Of a stretch of 54,439 nt of DNA, positions 1 to 8,231 are shown one piece after another (within the stretch, counting starts at the first letter, position 1; every line of letters begins with the position of its first letter). The notes under the pieces are model-generated. The model was not told the DNA's origin and did not search any database. It saw nothing but the letters and a program-made list of their open reading frames with translations. The stretch is taken from positions 1 through 54,439 of the forward strand of contig CAYGVJ010000014.1 of NCBI GenBank assembly GCA_964353255.1, given 5' to 3'. This DNA is from VFZS01 sp964353255. GTDB taxonomy: Bacteria > Acidobacteriota > Terriglobia > Bryobacterales > Bryobacteraceae. Made by a program: the position numbers and the translations under genes.

Positions 1-1029
1 GATGGACCGGGTGATGGCCTGGCGGATCCACCAGGTCGCGTAGGTGGAGAACTTGTAGCCGCGACGGTACTCGAACTTGTCCGCCGCACGCATCAGGCCG
101 ATGTTGCCTTCCTGGATCAGGTCCAGCAGGTGGAGGCCGCGGTTGACGTACTTCTTGGCCACCGAAACCACCAGGCGCAGGTTGGCCTCGACCAGAGCCT
201 TCTTGGCCCGCTCGGCTTCGCCCTCGCCCTGCCGGATCACTTGGAGCGTGTGCCTCAGCTCGGCCAGGGAGGCGCCGGCCGCCCCCTCGCGCGCGCGGAT
301 CTCGCGCCGCAAGTCCTTGACCCGCGCCTGGAGAGCCTGTCCATCGCGTTCCTGGATCCGCCGCAGTTCACTCTCCAGACCGCCCAGATCCTCGACCGCC
401 CGCTCAATCTCCTGGGAGAACTCCTTCCACTTTCCGGGCAGAAATGGAATGCGGCGTACGGCGCGGGAGATCTCCACCTTGCCCCGCGCCAGCTTGCCCA
501 TCCAGCGGCGGCGCAGCTTCTTGTTAGAGGCGGGGACGGAGTCTGCCCGGTCGGCCAACTGCTGAACCTTCCGGTAGTGGCTCACCGCATCGGCGAGGCT
601 CTGGCGGATCTCCGCACGGCGGTTCTCATCGGCGGCAGCATCCTGCTCGATCTCGCCCAGGTCAACGACGTTGTCCAGTGCCTCGGCGCCCCTCTTGACT
701 TGCTCGGCCAGACTCACTACCACCATGTGGACCAGCGGCGAGCGACTGACCGCCTTCTGCAGCCTGAGCTTGCCGCGTTCCATGCGGCGGGCCAAATCCA
801 CCTCGCCTTCCCGGGTCAGCAGGGGAACCGCGCCCATCTCGCGCAGGTACACCCGTACCGGGTCGTCCGTGTAGATGGACTCTTCGGCCTGAACAGCGTG
901 GAAATCCTCTGCCCCGTGGAGCTCGTCCGCTTCGAAGTACTTGGCGGCCTCCTCGTCGAAGGGCAGGCCCAAGCTGTCGTGATTATCGCTCAGAAACTGG
1001 TCTTCAAAGTGATCCACGCTCGGACTCAC
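1..1029 (-). CDS. rpoD: RNA polymerase primary sigma factor RpoD (3' end outside window)
   Basis: The minus strand encodes the N-terminal 343 codons of a primary sigma-70 factor. A region 1.2 signature (DDPVRVYLREMG followed by PLLTREGEVDLARRME) lies near residue 55. The visible part ends in region 2, with DLIQEGNIGLMRAADKFEYR and then KFSTYATWWIRQAI, which is the core-binding and -10 recognition helix. Regions 3 and 4 lie beyond position 1. A GTG start at 1029 is chosen because a purine-rich GGGAGAG precedes it and the protein is colinear with RpoD from there. The acidic N-terminal region is short, with no long region 1.1. Housekeeping transcription is the expected role. Confidence 0.93.
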   Translation of the reverse strand, partial: MSPSVDHFEDQFLSDNHDSLGLPFDEEAAKYFEADELHGAEDFHAVQAEESIYTDDPVRVYLREMGAVPLLTREGEVDLARRMERGKLRLQKAVSRSPLVHMVVVSLAEQVKRGAEALDNVVDLGEIEQDAAADENRRAEIRQSLADAVSHYRKVQQLADRADSVPASNKKLRRRWMGKLARGKVEISRAVRRIPFLPGKWKEFSQEIERAVEDLGGLESELRRIQERDGQALQARVKDLRREIRAREGAAGASLAELRHTLQVIRQGEGEAERAKKALVEANLRLVVSVAKKYVNRGLHLLDLIQEGNIGLMRAADKFEYRRGYKFSTYATWWIRQAITRSI

Positions 1030-1144
1030 CTCTCCCGTCTAGCAAACACAACGAAATACCTTGCTCCGGGGTGGGTTTCTAAAGCTTAACTTCCGGCCAC
1101 GACCGGTTTTCCGACGCACTTGGATGAGCCTGGTACCGTCCTCT

Positions 1145-1173
1145 ATCATAGCACCAATTGCGCGGCTTGTTAA
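1145..1173 (-). promoter_or_regulatory. Sigma-70 type promoter upstream of rpoD
   Basis: Read on the minus strand, TTAACA (1173-1168), a 17-nt spacer and TATGAT (1150-1145) make a near-consensus housekeeping promoter. It lies about 115 nt upstream of the rpoD GTG and leaves a leader of roughly 110 nt. The rest of the 242-nt rpoD/nrdR spacer shows no gene. Confidence 0.6.
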
Positions 1174-1271
1174 GCCCCCCTATGGGAAGATGTTCACTCC
1201 ACGATTTGGTTTCAGCAACTTGGCGGCCGCAAGCCGGCTATTGGTTGTAGTGGCGCTGCCAGCAGTTTCTC

Positions 1272-1733
1272 TCAGCCCCGTTTTTGCCGGATTAAGTTCT
1301 TGATTTCGTTGAACAAAGCTTCCTCGTCCTGAAAGTTGCGGTAGACCGAGGCGAACCTGACGTAGGCGATCTTGTCCAGGGCGCGGAGCCGTTCCATCAG
1401 ATGTTCTCCTATTTGCGTAGTAGCAAGCTCTCGCTCCGGGCTCTCCAGCAACCGCGCTTCGACCTCATCGACAATCCCGGCCAGCTTCGCCATCGCCACC
1501 GGCCTCTTCTCGCAGGCCTTCAGCAGGCCGGCCAGGACCTTCTGGCGGTCAAACTTCTCGCGCCGGCCATCTTTCTTGATCACCATGTAGGGAACCTCGT
1601 CGATGCGCTCGTAGGTGGTGAAGCGGCGTTCGCACGCCAGACATTCCCGACGGCGGCGAACGACGCCGCCCTCCTTGCTTTCCCGGGAATCGACCACCTT
1701 GTCCTTGTTGTGACCGCAGAACGGGCAGATCAC
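1272..1733 (-). CDS. nrdR: Transcriptional repressor NrdR
   Basis: This 153-residue protein has the full NrdR layout. An N-terminal zinc ribbon (CPFCGHNKDKV then CLACERRFTTYER) is followed by an ATP-cone domain (VIKKDGRREKFDRQKVLAGL) and a conserved C-terminal stretch (YVRFASVYRNFQD). NrdR represses ribonucleotide reductase genes in response to dATP/ATP levels. Length is typical of the family. The start is a GTG at 1733, which gives the canonical beginning (M)ICPFCG. It overlaps the stop of the upstream membrane-protein gene by 4 nt (GTGA), implying translational coupling. Confidence 0.95.
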   Translation of the reverse strand: MICPFCGHNKDKVVDSRESKEGGVVRRRRECLACERRFTTYERIDEVPYMVIKKDGRREKFDRQKVLAGLLKACEKRPVAMAKLAGIVDEVEARLLESPERELATTQIGEHLMERLRALDKIAYVRFASVYRNFQDEEALFNEIKNLIRQKRG

Positions 1734-2839
1734 GGGCCGGCCTCCATTCCTACTTCTCTGATTCTTCTCCAGTTTAGACCTTCGATCAGGGCCAGTGTGA
1801 GTCCCACGGGCGCTACAACGACAAATGTAGTGGCCCAGATCACCATCGCCACATTCGTGGCCAGTTCCAGGCTGAAACCGTACAACTCGGTCAGCACCAC
1901 CACCGAGGCCACTTGCACGCCACCTCCCAGGCCGGGAATCTGGACGAGGCTGCCAATGGAAGCCAGCCCCATGAAGACGATCACCTCTCCGACTCCAAGA
2001 GCCGGCATGCCGGAATAGGCCCGGAAAAGGGCCAGCGTGCCCAGCACTATCAAGGCCCACTCGAGGGCGGTGTAGAAGAGCAGCCACAGGACGGAGCCGA
2101 GACCGCGCGCCGCCCCCAGGCCGGCTTGAAAGGCGGTGATCATCCGGCCGGCTCTTTCGCGAGCCGTGGCGGGCAGGAAGCCCAGGGCCTCGAGCAACCT
2201 CCGGCCCATGCGATCAGAGAACCAGCAGAACAGGATCAGCATCACCAGCAGAGCGAGGCCGGCGCCGGCAGCCGTGTATCCCCCGGCCCTGACAACCAAC
2301 CGGAGCCCCGGGCCCAGCCCGGGACGGGGCGGGCCAAGCTGCGCCAGGGCGATACCGAAGACCAGCAGGATCGCCAGCAAGTCCAGGATGCGCTCCAGCA
2401 ACCAGGCGGCCATCTGCGAAGAGAACGGCACGCGCTCCCGAACCGAAATCAAGTAGGGACGCACCAGTTCGCCCGCGCGGCCCAGCAGCACAATAGCGGT
2501 GAAGCCTATGGCGGTGGCCGAAAGCAGGCCCCACAGGTTCGGACGGGGACGCAAGGGACGCAACATCACGGCCCACCGCAAGGCCCGCCCGACATAGGTC
2601 AGCAGGGCGAAACCGGCTGCCGCAGCCACCCAGCGCCAGTCAAGCTGGGTGAAGCTCAAGAAAAACAGGCGCCAGCGGAACTGTCGCCCCCACCGCAGGT
2701 AGAGCAGCCCGACGCAGACCACGAGGAGCGCAGCCGCGGGCAGGCCCCAGCGCCACCGCCTTTCAGGCGGATGCGGCTCGGGAGGCGAGTTGTGCTGGCC
2801 CGCGCCACGGCGCAGGCGGGATAAAATGGAACCTGGCAT
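1730..2839 (-). CDS. Flippase-like integral membrane protein (LPG synthase TM / UPF0104 family)
   Basis: About 369 residues with roughly eight hydrophobic segments. The pattern fits the lysylphosphatidylglycerol synthase TM/UPF0104 family: a GRALRWAVMLRP motif after the second helix, then GRAGELVRPYLI, ERILDL, and a late GGGVQVASVVVLTELYG. Such proteins are integral to the inner membrane and some act as lipid flippases; the substrate here cannot be read from sequence. The ATG at 2839 is chosen because the reading frame farther upstream runs into a tandem repeat and the N gap. No clear ribosome binding site precedes it. It is translationally coupled to nrdR downstream. Confidence 0.75.
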   Translation of the reverse strand: MPGSILSRLRRGAGQHNSPPEPHPPERRWRWGLPAAALLVVCVGLLYLRWGRQFRWRLFFLSFTQLDWRWVAAAAGFALLTYVGRALRWAVMLRPLRPRPNLWGLLSATAIGFTAIVLLGRAGELVRPYLISVRERVPFSSQMAAWLLERILDLLAILLVFGIALAQLGPPRPGLGPGLRLVVRAGGYTAAGAGLALLVMLILFCWFSDRMGRRLLEALGFLPATARERAGRMITAFQAGLGAARGLGSVLWLLFYTALEWALIVLGTLALFRAYSGMPALGVGEVIVFMGLASIGSLVQIPGLGGGVQVASVVVLTELYGFSLELATNVAMVIWATTFVVVAPVGLTLALIEGLNWRRIREVGMEAGP

Positions 2840-2858
2840 GCCGCAGCGGCTGATTCGA

Positions 2859-3004
2859 GTGAACCTCGATTCCGGGTGAACNNNNNNNNNNNNNNNNNNN
2901 NNNNNNNNNNNNNNNNNNNNNNNNNNNNNNNNNNNNNNNNNNNNNNNNNNNNNNNNNNNNNNNNNNNNNNNNNNNNNNNNNGTGAACCTCGATTCCGGGT
3001 GAAC
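2859..3004. repeat. 17-bp tandem repeat interrupted by a 100-N assembly gap
   Basis: The same 23 bases (GTGAACCTCGATTCCGG plus GTGAAC) occur immediately before (2859-2881) and after (2982-3004) a run of exactly 100 N (2882-2981). Because the unit starts and ends with GTGAAC, this is a tandem array with a 17-bp period that the assembler could not resolve. A degenerate partial unit precedes it from about 2852. The array lies between the divergent starts of the flippase-like gene and the ECF sigma gene. Its true length is unknown. Confidence 0.7.
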
Positions 3005-3078
3005 TTCCCATGATAGTTCCTCGTTCATCCTAAGTGAAAGCCTTCGTGAGGCTTTCAGGTCGGGAGGGCGAGGAAGCC

Positions 3079-3768
3079 ATGGCCGCCGCCAGTGTCGCCA
3101 TCGAGTTCGGCAACCTGCTGCCGCTGAGGGCGGGCAGTGGCGCGGCGAGCGCGCGGGAGTCCAGCCTGGGCGCCAGTTGCGGTAGGATAACGGGACACAG
3201 CTTGGACCTCGATGCCAGCTTGGTAGCGCGGTGTTTAGCGGGTGAGGACGCCGCCTGGGAGCAGTTGGTGAAGGCCCATACCCGGCGTGTCTACTCGCTC
3301 TGCTACCGCTTCACCGGCAGCGATCCAGAGGCCCAGGAGCTGAGCCAGGAGGTCTTCCTGCGCGTCTTCCGGACCCTGAAGAGTTTTCGCGTCGGCGAGG
3401 GTTCTTTCGTGGTGTGGCTGATGCGGCTGTCGCGGAACCTGCTGATCGACAACTACCGGCGGACGCGGCAGGAGCGGAGCACGGAATCGCTGGAGGACCA
3501 TTCGGGGGCGCTCCAGGAAAGTCGCGCGCTGGAGGGACGAGCCGACTGGCGGCTGGCCGGCCGCGAAGCCAGCGAGACCTTACAAGGGGCCTTGCAGAAG
3601 CTTTCCCCGGAGCTGCGCGAGGCGTTGATCCTGCGTGATCTGGAGGAGCTGGAGTACCGCGAGATCGCCGACGTATTGAAGGTGCCCGAGGGGACCGTCA
3701 AATCCAGGCTGAATCGGGGCCGGGCCGAGCTGGCGCGGATTCTGCGCCGGCGGGGAGTACTGGCATGA
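3079..3768 (+). CDS. ECF-type RNA polymerase sigma factor
   Basis: 229 residues with sigma region 2 (YSLCYRFTGSDPEAQELSQ then EVFLRVFRTLKSF) and region 4 (LREALILRDLEELEYREIAD then VPEGTVKSRLNRGRAEL). There is no region 3, so this is an extracytoplasmic-function type. The ATG at 3079 is preceded by GCGAGGAAGCC, a good ribosome binding site; an earlier in-frame start at 3034 is less likely. The stop overlaps the anti-sigma gene start by 4 nt (ATGA). The downstream membrane genes suggest an envelope-stress regulon that includes its own operon. Confidence 0.9.
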   Translation: MAAASVAIEFGNLLPLRAGSGAASARESSLGASCGRITGHSLDLDASLVARCLAGEDAAWEQLVKAHTRRVYSLCYRFTGSDPEAQELSQEVFLRVFRTLKSFRVGEGSFVVWLMRLSRNLLIDNYRRTRQERSTESLEDHSGALQESRALEGRADWRLAGREASETLQGALQKLSPELREALILRDLEELEYREIADVLKVPEGTVKSRLNRGRAELARILRRRGVLA

Positions 3769-4382
3769 AGTGCGCGGATCTGGAAAACCTGCTCTGCGAC
3801 TACCTGGACGGCGCTCTGCCGGCCGGGCGAGCCGCCGAGATCGAGCGCCACCTGGAAGTGTGTCCGGCCTGCGCCGAGCTGGCGCGGGATGCGGCCGCGG
3901 CGGTCGAGTTCCTGGGACGCGTCGGGCCGGTCGAGCCGCCCCCGGAGCTGGTGACCCGGATTCTATACGCCCTGCCGGCGGCCCGCGAGGCGCAGCGCAA
4001 GCAGACTGGGAGGCTGGCCGGCCTGTTGGGGAAGGTGTTCCGGCCCATGCTCCAGCCGCGCTTCGCCATGGGCTTCGCCATGACCATTCTTTCCTTCTCG
4101 ATGCTCGGCAAGTTCGCCGGCATCTCGCTGCGGCAGTTGACCCCGTCGGATCTGAACCCGGTCAAGCTGTGGCAGACGGTGGATGACCGCCTGCACCGCG
4201 CCTGGGACCGCAGCGTGAAGTTCTATGAGAGCCTCCGGCTGGTCTACGAGATGCAGTCCCGCTTGCGGGAGTGGACTGCGCAGGACCAGCGCGAGACACG
4301 ACCCGGCGCCGTCGAGGACCGCAGCGCCGGTTCGCAGGAGGAACCCTCCGGCAAAACCCGCAACGAAGGTTCGCGTAAATAG
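3765..4382 (+). CDS. Zinc-finger anti-sigma factor, membrane-anchored
   Basis: 205 residues. The N-terminus carries a zinc anti-sigma motif (a His at about residue 29 in HLEVCPAC, giving HX3CX2C, and Cys residues at positions 3 and 11). A hydrophobic segment near residues 95-113 (FAMGFAMTILSFSMLG) is the likely membrane anchor. The C-terminal third is polar and would lie outside the membrane. The 4-nt overlap with the sigma gene makes it the cognate inhibitor. The tail is rich in charged and Ser/Gly residues, without a recognisable domain. Confidence 0.85.
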   Translation: MKCADLENLLCDYLDGALPAGRAAEIERHLEVCPACAELARDAAAAVEFLGRVGPVEPPPELVTRILYALPAAREAQRKQTGRLAGLLGKVFRPMLQPRFAMGFAMTILSFSMLGKFAGISLRQLTPSDLNPVKLWQTVDDRLHRAWDRSVKFYESLRLVYEMQSRLREWTAQDQRETRPGAVEDRSAGSQEEPSGKTRNEGSRK

Positions 4383-4403
4383 CGAGGTAAGGAGACCAAA
4401 GTC

Positions 4404-5054
4404 ATGAACTGCCAAAAACACCCTGAAATCCCGGCGGTAGCCTTTTGCCGGACCTGCGGCAAGGCGTTGTGCCAGGCTTGCCAGCATCCGGTGCAGGGAA
4501 CCATCGTCTGCGAGGAGCACGCGCCCGCCTCGCAAGTAGCCTCGGTCTCCCCTCCGAGCCCGGCGGGCACCTCGCCCGGGCTGGCGTTCGTGCTGGGTCT
4601 TATCCCGGGCGTGGGCGCCATCTACAACGGCCAATACGCCAAAGGACTGATCCACGTGATCATCTTCGGCTTGCTGATCAGCCTGGTCAGCTCCGGCGCC
4701 GTGGGTGACCTGGAACCGCTGTTCGGGCTGCTGATCGGCGTCTGGTGCATGTACATGCCGTTTGAGGCTTACCACACGGCGCGGAAGCGGCAACTGGGGC
4801 AGGCGGTAGATGAATTCTCCAGCATCTTCCCCACGCGCGCCCCCAGGACGGGCGTCCCGGTCGGGCCGGTGATCCTGATCGCGCTGGGCGTGCTGTTCCT
4901 GCTGAACACCTTGGGCCTGCTGGAGTTCCACCGGATCTGGCGCTACTGGCCGGTGGCCCTGATTGGCCTGGGCGTCTACATGCTTTACTGCCGGCTGACG
5001 GGTTCCGACGAGTCCCCGGCAGCCAAGGGGGAGGCGGGCCATGAACAGCGATAG
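4404..5054 (+). CDS. B-box zinc finger membrane protein
   Basis: 216 residues. The first 40 form a B-box-type zinc finger (CQKHPEIPAVAFCRTCGKAL, then CQACQHP and CEEH). A TM2-like membrane pair follows, with the motif GVGAIYNGQYAKG. The C-terminal part (ILIALGVLFLLNTLGLLEFH then WRYWPVALIGLGVYMLY) matches LiaI/DUF5668-type membrane segments. It sits in an operon with an ECF sigma pair and overlaps the next gene by 14 nt. The role is unknown; an envelope-associated function is inferred from context. Confidence 0.75.
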   Translation: MNCQKHPEIPAVAFCRTCGKALCQACQHPVQGTIVCEEHAPASQVASVSPPSPAGTSPGLAFVLGLIPGVGAIYNGQYAKGLIHVIIFGLLISLVSSGAVGDLEPLFGLLIGVWCMYMPFEAYHTARKRQLGQAVDEFSSIFPTRAPRTGVPVGPVILIALGVLFLLNTLGLLEFHRIWRYWPVALIGLGVYMLYCRLTGSDESPAAKGEAGHEQR

Positions 5055-5244
5055 GACTTCGCTGCTGCGGTCCATACGCGGCCCCATCATCCTGATCACG
5101 CTGGGGCTGCTGTTCACCGCGGACTACTTCGGCGGCTATTCGTTTCAGCGCACCTGGCCGGTGTTGTTGATCGTGATCGGCTTTCTGAAGCTGCTGGAGA
5201 AAGTCGGCGCGGGACGTTCCGACACCGGCCCGCGAGCATCTTGA
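5041..5244 (+). CDS. Small LiaI/DUF5668-like membrane protein
   Basis: 67 residues with two hydrophobic segments: GPIILITLGLLFTADYFGG and WPVLLIVIGFLKLLEKVG. This is the pattern of LiaI-LiaF-like transmembrane domains (Trp-Pro followed by a short helix). It begins inside the B-box gene and ends 11 nt before the start of the DUF4097 gene, so the three are probably co-translated. Similar segments occur in both neighbours, suggesting that the membrane parts associate. No enzymatic motif is present. Confidence 0.7.
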   Translation: MNSDRTSLLRSIRGPIILITLGLLFTADYFGGYSFQRTWPVLLIVIGFLKLLEKVGAGRSDTGPRAS

Positions 5245-5255
5245 GGAGGCCCGTT

Positions 5256-6707
5256 ATGAGACGCGGATCCGTTATTGGCCCACTGCTGATCGTGCTGATC
5301 GGACTGTGGTTCCTGGTGAGCAGCCTGCGGCCGGACCTGCCGCTGCTGGACATCGCGGCGCGCTACTGGCCGATCTTGTTGATCGCCTGGGGCGTGCTGC
5401 GGCTACTGGAGGTCGGGGTGTGGGCCGCTCGGTCCCAGCCCCTGCCGCGCGCGGGCATCTCCGGCGGCGAGTGGACCTTAATCGTGTTGATCTGCCTGAT
5501 CGGCTCGGGCCTCTACCTGGTGAACCGGGAGCGGCCCTGGCACCGGTTGGGGGTAGTCCGCTCCGGGCGCGTCGAGATCTTCGGCCGCTCCTATGACTCC
5601 GCCGTGGCCGAGCAGCAGAGACCGGCGGGCAAGACGCCGCGGATCCTGGTGGAGAACCTCCGGGGCAACCTGCGGATCACCGGCGCGGACCTCGAGCAGG
5701 TGAAGGTGAGCGGGCGCAAGTCGGTGCGCGCGCTGGAAGGCGGCGACGCCGAGCGGGCCGACAAGCAGAGCCCGCTGGAGATCTCTTCCCAGGGCGACCA
5801 GATCGTCCTACGCTCCAACCAGGACCGGGTGACCGGCGAGCAGCGCATCTGGACCGACCTGGACGTCACGGTTCCCCGCGGCGCCAGCCTGGAAGTGCGC
5901 GGGCGCGAGGGACAGTTCGAGATCAGCGACCTTGCCGGGAACCTGGAGATCTACAGCGACAACAGCGGAGTGCGGCTGCGCAGTCTCGGCGGGAACGTGC
6001 GCCTGGACCTGCGCCGCTGCGACCTCATCCGGGCCGTGGACGTGAAGGGGTCCGTGGAAATCTCCACCGGGCGCGGCAGCGACCTGGAGCTGGAGAACGT
6101 CGGCGGCCCGGTGACCGTCAACGGCTCCTTCCACGGTTCGTTGCAGTTCCGCAACCTCGCTCAGGCGCTGCGCTTCCAAAGCGAGAGCACAGATCTCAGG
6201 GTGGAGAAGGTGCCCGGGCAACTCCAGACCGACTTGCGGGAGTTGACCGGGAGCCAACTGGTGGGTCCGGTGCGGCTGAGCACCCGCTCCCGGGATGTCC
6301 GGCTGGAGGATTTCACCGACTCGCTCGAGGTGGCGCTGGACCATGGCGACATCACGCTGCGGCCGGCGCGAGTGCCGCTGGCCCGGATTGACGCCCGAAC
6401 CCGGCGGGGCCAGGTCGAGTTAGCGCTGCCGGAAGGGGCCAAGTTCCAGTTGCGGGCCTCCACTGGCCAGGGTCAGGTCAGCAACGATTACGGATCGGCG
6501 CTGACCACCGAGACCGAGGGGCGAGGCGGCACGCTGCGGAGCGGGACAACTGCTCAGGGGCCGGAGATCAGCGTGGCGACCGAGCGCGGCTCGGTCACGG
6601 TGCGGAAGGACAGCGGCGCGCCGCTGGCGGCGGGCGAGCGCGCGCGGCCGCGCGCCAAGGTCGAGGTCGAGACCGAAGCCGGCCGGATCAAGGTGCAGAA
6701 GTACTGA
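5256..6707 (+). CDS. LiaI-like membrane anchor with DUF4097 beta-helical domain
   Basis: 483 residues. Residues 1-50 repeat the LiaI-like membrane pair (YWPILLIAWGVLRLLEVG) and a further helix (WTLIVLICLIGSGLYLV) follows. From about residue 125 to the end is a long series of short beta-type repeats (VENLRGNLRITGADLEQVKV, ELENVGGPVTVNG, RTRRGQVELALPE), typical of DUF4097 putative adhesin or LiaF-like surface domains. The ATG at 5256 follows GAGGAGGCCCGTT. It is the last gene of the sigma operon and is likely an envelope sensor or effector. The frame is intact. Confidence 0.75.
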   Translation: MRRGSVIGPLLIVLIGLWFLVSSLRPDLPLLDIAARYWPILLIAWGVLRLLEVGVWAARSQPLPRAGISGGEWTLIVLICLIGSGLYLVNRERPWHRLGVVRSGRVEIFGRSYDSAVAEQQRPAGKTPRILVENLRGNLRITGADLEQVKVSGRKSVRALEGGDAERADKQSPLEISSQGDQIVLRSNQDRVTGEQRIWTDLDVTVPRGASLEVRGREGQFEISDLAGNLEIYSDNSGVRLRSLGGNVRLDLRRCDLIRAVDVKGSVEISTGRGSDLELENVGGPVTVNGSFHGSLQFRNLAQALRFQSESTDLRVEKVPGQLQTDLRELTGSQLVGPVRLSTRSRDVRLEDFTDSLEVALDHGDITLRPARVPLARIDARTRRGQVELALPEGAKFQLRASTGQGQVSNDYGSALTTETEGRGGTLRSGTTAQGPEISVATERGSVTVRKDSGAPLAAGERARPRAKVEVETEAGRIKVQKY

Positions 6708-6749
6708 GCGGCGGCCCACAACACGCCGGCAAGCCGGAAGCTTACCCCA

Positions 6750-7799
6750 CTACGAGGGCGGGCTTTCAGAAGGACGCCGGCGCCAGGCGAGGTACTTGGC
6801 TATCTCAGCCGAGACCGCGATCAGGGCGATGCCCGTGGCGGAAAAGGCTAAGATGAGCACAAAGTGGAAAGTGCCTCCCTGTGAGGCGCCTTCGACACCC
6901 CGCAACGCCCTTTGGATTTCGGAGACGTCTCGCTCAGTGAGAATGAGAACGACGCTGACAAGGAGGCTGAGGAGGGGGGCCATCAGCACGGCTTTCCAAG
7001 ACTTGGGCGTCCGGCGATGCATCTCCCCCAACGTCACGCAGGAGCCCAACCTGACGGCTCGCCCAGCGCCAACCAGCGCATAGAAGTAAAACGCGGGGAC
7101 AACGAGGGCGGCCAATACGCACCACCCCTCCGAAGATTCGGCACTCCTGGTGAACGAGAATCGCCAGTCGTCAACACTGCGGGCTGCCCAGATCAGCGTG
7201 ATGATCTCCAACAGGATGAACATGCGCAGCCACAACCAAGCATGCCGCGGCTGAGTGAAGACGTACGTGAAGACTGGCGCCTCTAGCAAGCGGATCAACA
7301 GGAAAACAAGCAACAGGCCTTGAATCAAGCCGAGCCTCTGGGGTCCCCAACCGGCTGCCGCGCTCAGGAAGCGGTACGTAAGCCGCGTGCCGTTGAGGCG
7401 GGAATACTCCCGGCCCGTTGCCAGGTCCGCACGCTCCCGGCGCCATTGGCCGTTCCGCAGCTTCCAAAGAGAGCGTTGCCCGCCAACGTTGCGCGCGTAT
7501 CTGAGGAGGACACTGGCCCGCCCGACTTCGCCCGCGTCGGCTGCCGCGAGGGCGCAAAAGTACAGGGCGGAAGCGAGGTTGTCGGCCCCGGGTTGGTCGA
7601 AGCGGTTGCCGGAGGGTAGTAGAGGTACGAAGCTCTCCGGGCCGCAGTAACTCGCGGCGGCTGCCACAAACTCTCGCAGCCTGAGGCCGGGCTCGAGGGC
7701 GGCGGATTGCGACGCGGCGCTCCAGGGCAGGGCGAGCGCGAAGACAGCCACGCAGAATCCAGAGAGCCGCTCAGGAGCCACCGGGCGCACCTCGCCCAT
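6750..7799 (-). CDS. Uncharacterised membrane protein with signal peptide
   Basis: I do not recognise this family. From the ATG at 7799 the protein (349 residues) begins with a signal peptide (VAVFALALPWSAASQ). A soluble region follows, containing helical segments (NLASALYFCALAAADAGE) and the stretch WKLRNGQWRRERADL. Five membrane helices occupy roughly residues 150-345. An alternative GTG start at 7826 would add nine residues. It is convergent with the DUF4097 gene (42 nt between stops) and has no obvious operon partner. An envelope location is the only supported inference. Confidence 0.6.
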   Translation of the reverse strand: MGEVRPVAPERLSGFCVAVFALALPWSAASQSAALEPGLRLREFVAAAASYCGPESFVPLLPSGNRFDQPGADNLASALYFCALAAADAGEVGRASVLLRYARNVGGQRSLWKLRNGQWRRERADLATGREYSRLNGTRLTYRFLSAAAGWGPQRLGLIQGLLLVFLLIRLLEAPVFTYVFTQPRHAWLWLRMFILLEIITLIWAARSVDDWRFSFTRSAESSEGWCVLAALVVPAFYFYALVGAGRAVRLGSCVTLGEMHRRTPKSWKAVLMAPLLSLLVSVVLILTERDVSEIQRALRGVEGASQGGTFHFVLILAFSATGIALIAVSAEIAKYLAWRRRPSESPPS

Positions 7800-8014
7800 T
7801 CTAGTCAACTTCCGGGCGGGGGACACCTTCGTTCGACGTCTTTCTGACTCTGCTTTCGCTGCTCAGCGGCAGTCTCGCCGGGATGATTTTGCCGGCCACG
7901 AGCAGAAATCTCAAGGGCCTGACCATCTACACAACTCAGCGCGCCTGGGAGAAATAAAACCTGGGGACGGTTCTTCCCGGCTAGCCCCAATACTGTTCAG
8001 TTTACGGGATACTG

Positions 8015-8040
8015 ACCGCTCCCTCACGGTCGCGGCTCGG
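8015..8040 (-). repeat. REP sequence (family A), left of the IS110 element
   Basis: Read on the minus strand, this is CCGAGCCGCGACCGTGAGGG followed by AGCGGT. It is one of at least six copies of a roughly 30-nt repeat in the window. It abuts a run of 100 N (8041-8140), so the assembly broke at the repeat. An 11-nt sequence just outside it (7992-8002) is the reverse complement of 9878-9888 on the far side of the element. The spacer from 7800 to 8014 otherwise shows nothing. Confidence 0.75.
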
Positions 8041-8231
8041 NNNNNNNNNNNNNNNNNNNNNNNNNNNNNNNNNNNNNNNNNNNNNNNNNNNNNNNNNNNN
8101 NNNNNNNNNNNNNNNNNNNNNNNNNNNNNNNNNNNNNNNNGAGATGGGATGAGAAGGCCGGCCTCCTGCGGGATGCGTTAAGCTCCCAATGGGTTGCGCA
8201 CTCAAAGGTGCAATCGAAAGGAGGACCGGCC

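Noticed and set aside
2859..3004. Possible CRISPR array at the repeat flanking the N gap
   Set aside because: The unit repeats with a 17-bp period and no spacer, and no cas gene is present.
1730..3028. Flippase-like frame extended through the N run to 3028
   Set aside because: The extension translates tandem repeat and undetermined bases; the ATG at 2839 gives a normal family length.
8041..8140. Biological feature between the left REP and the insertion sequence
   Set aside because: The bases are undetermined (100 N); nothing can be read there.
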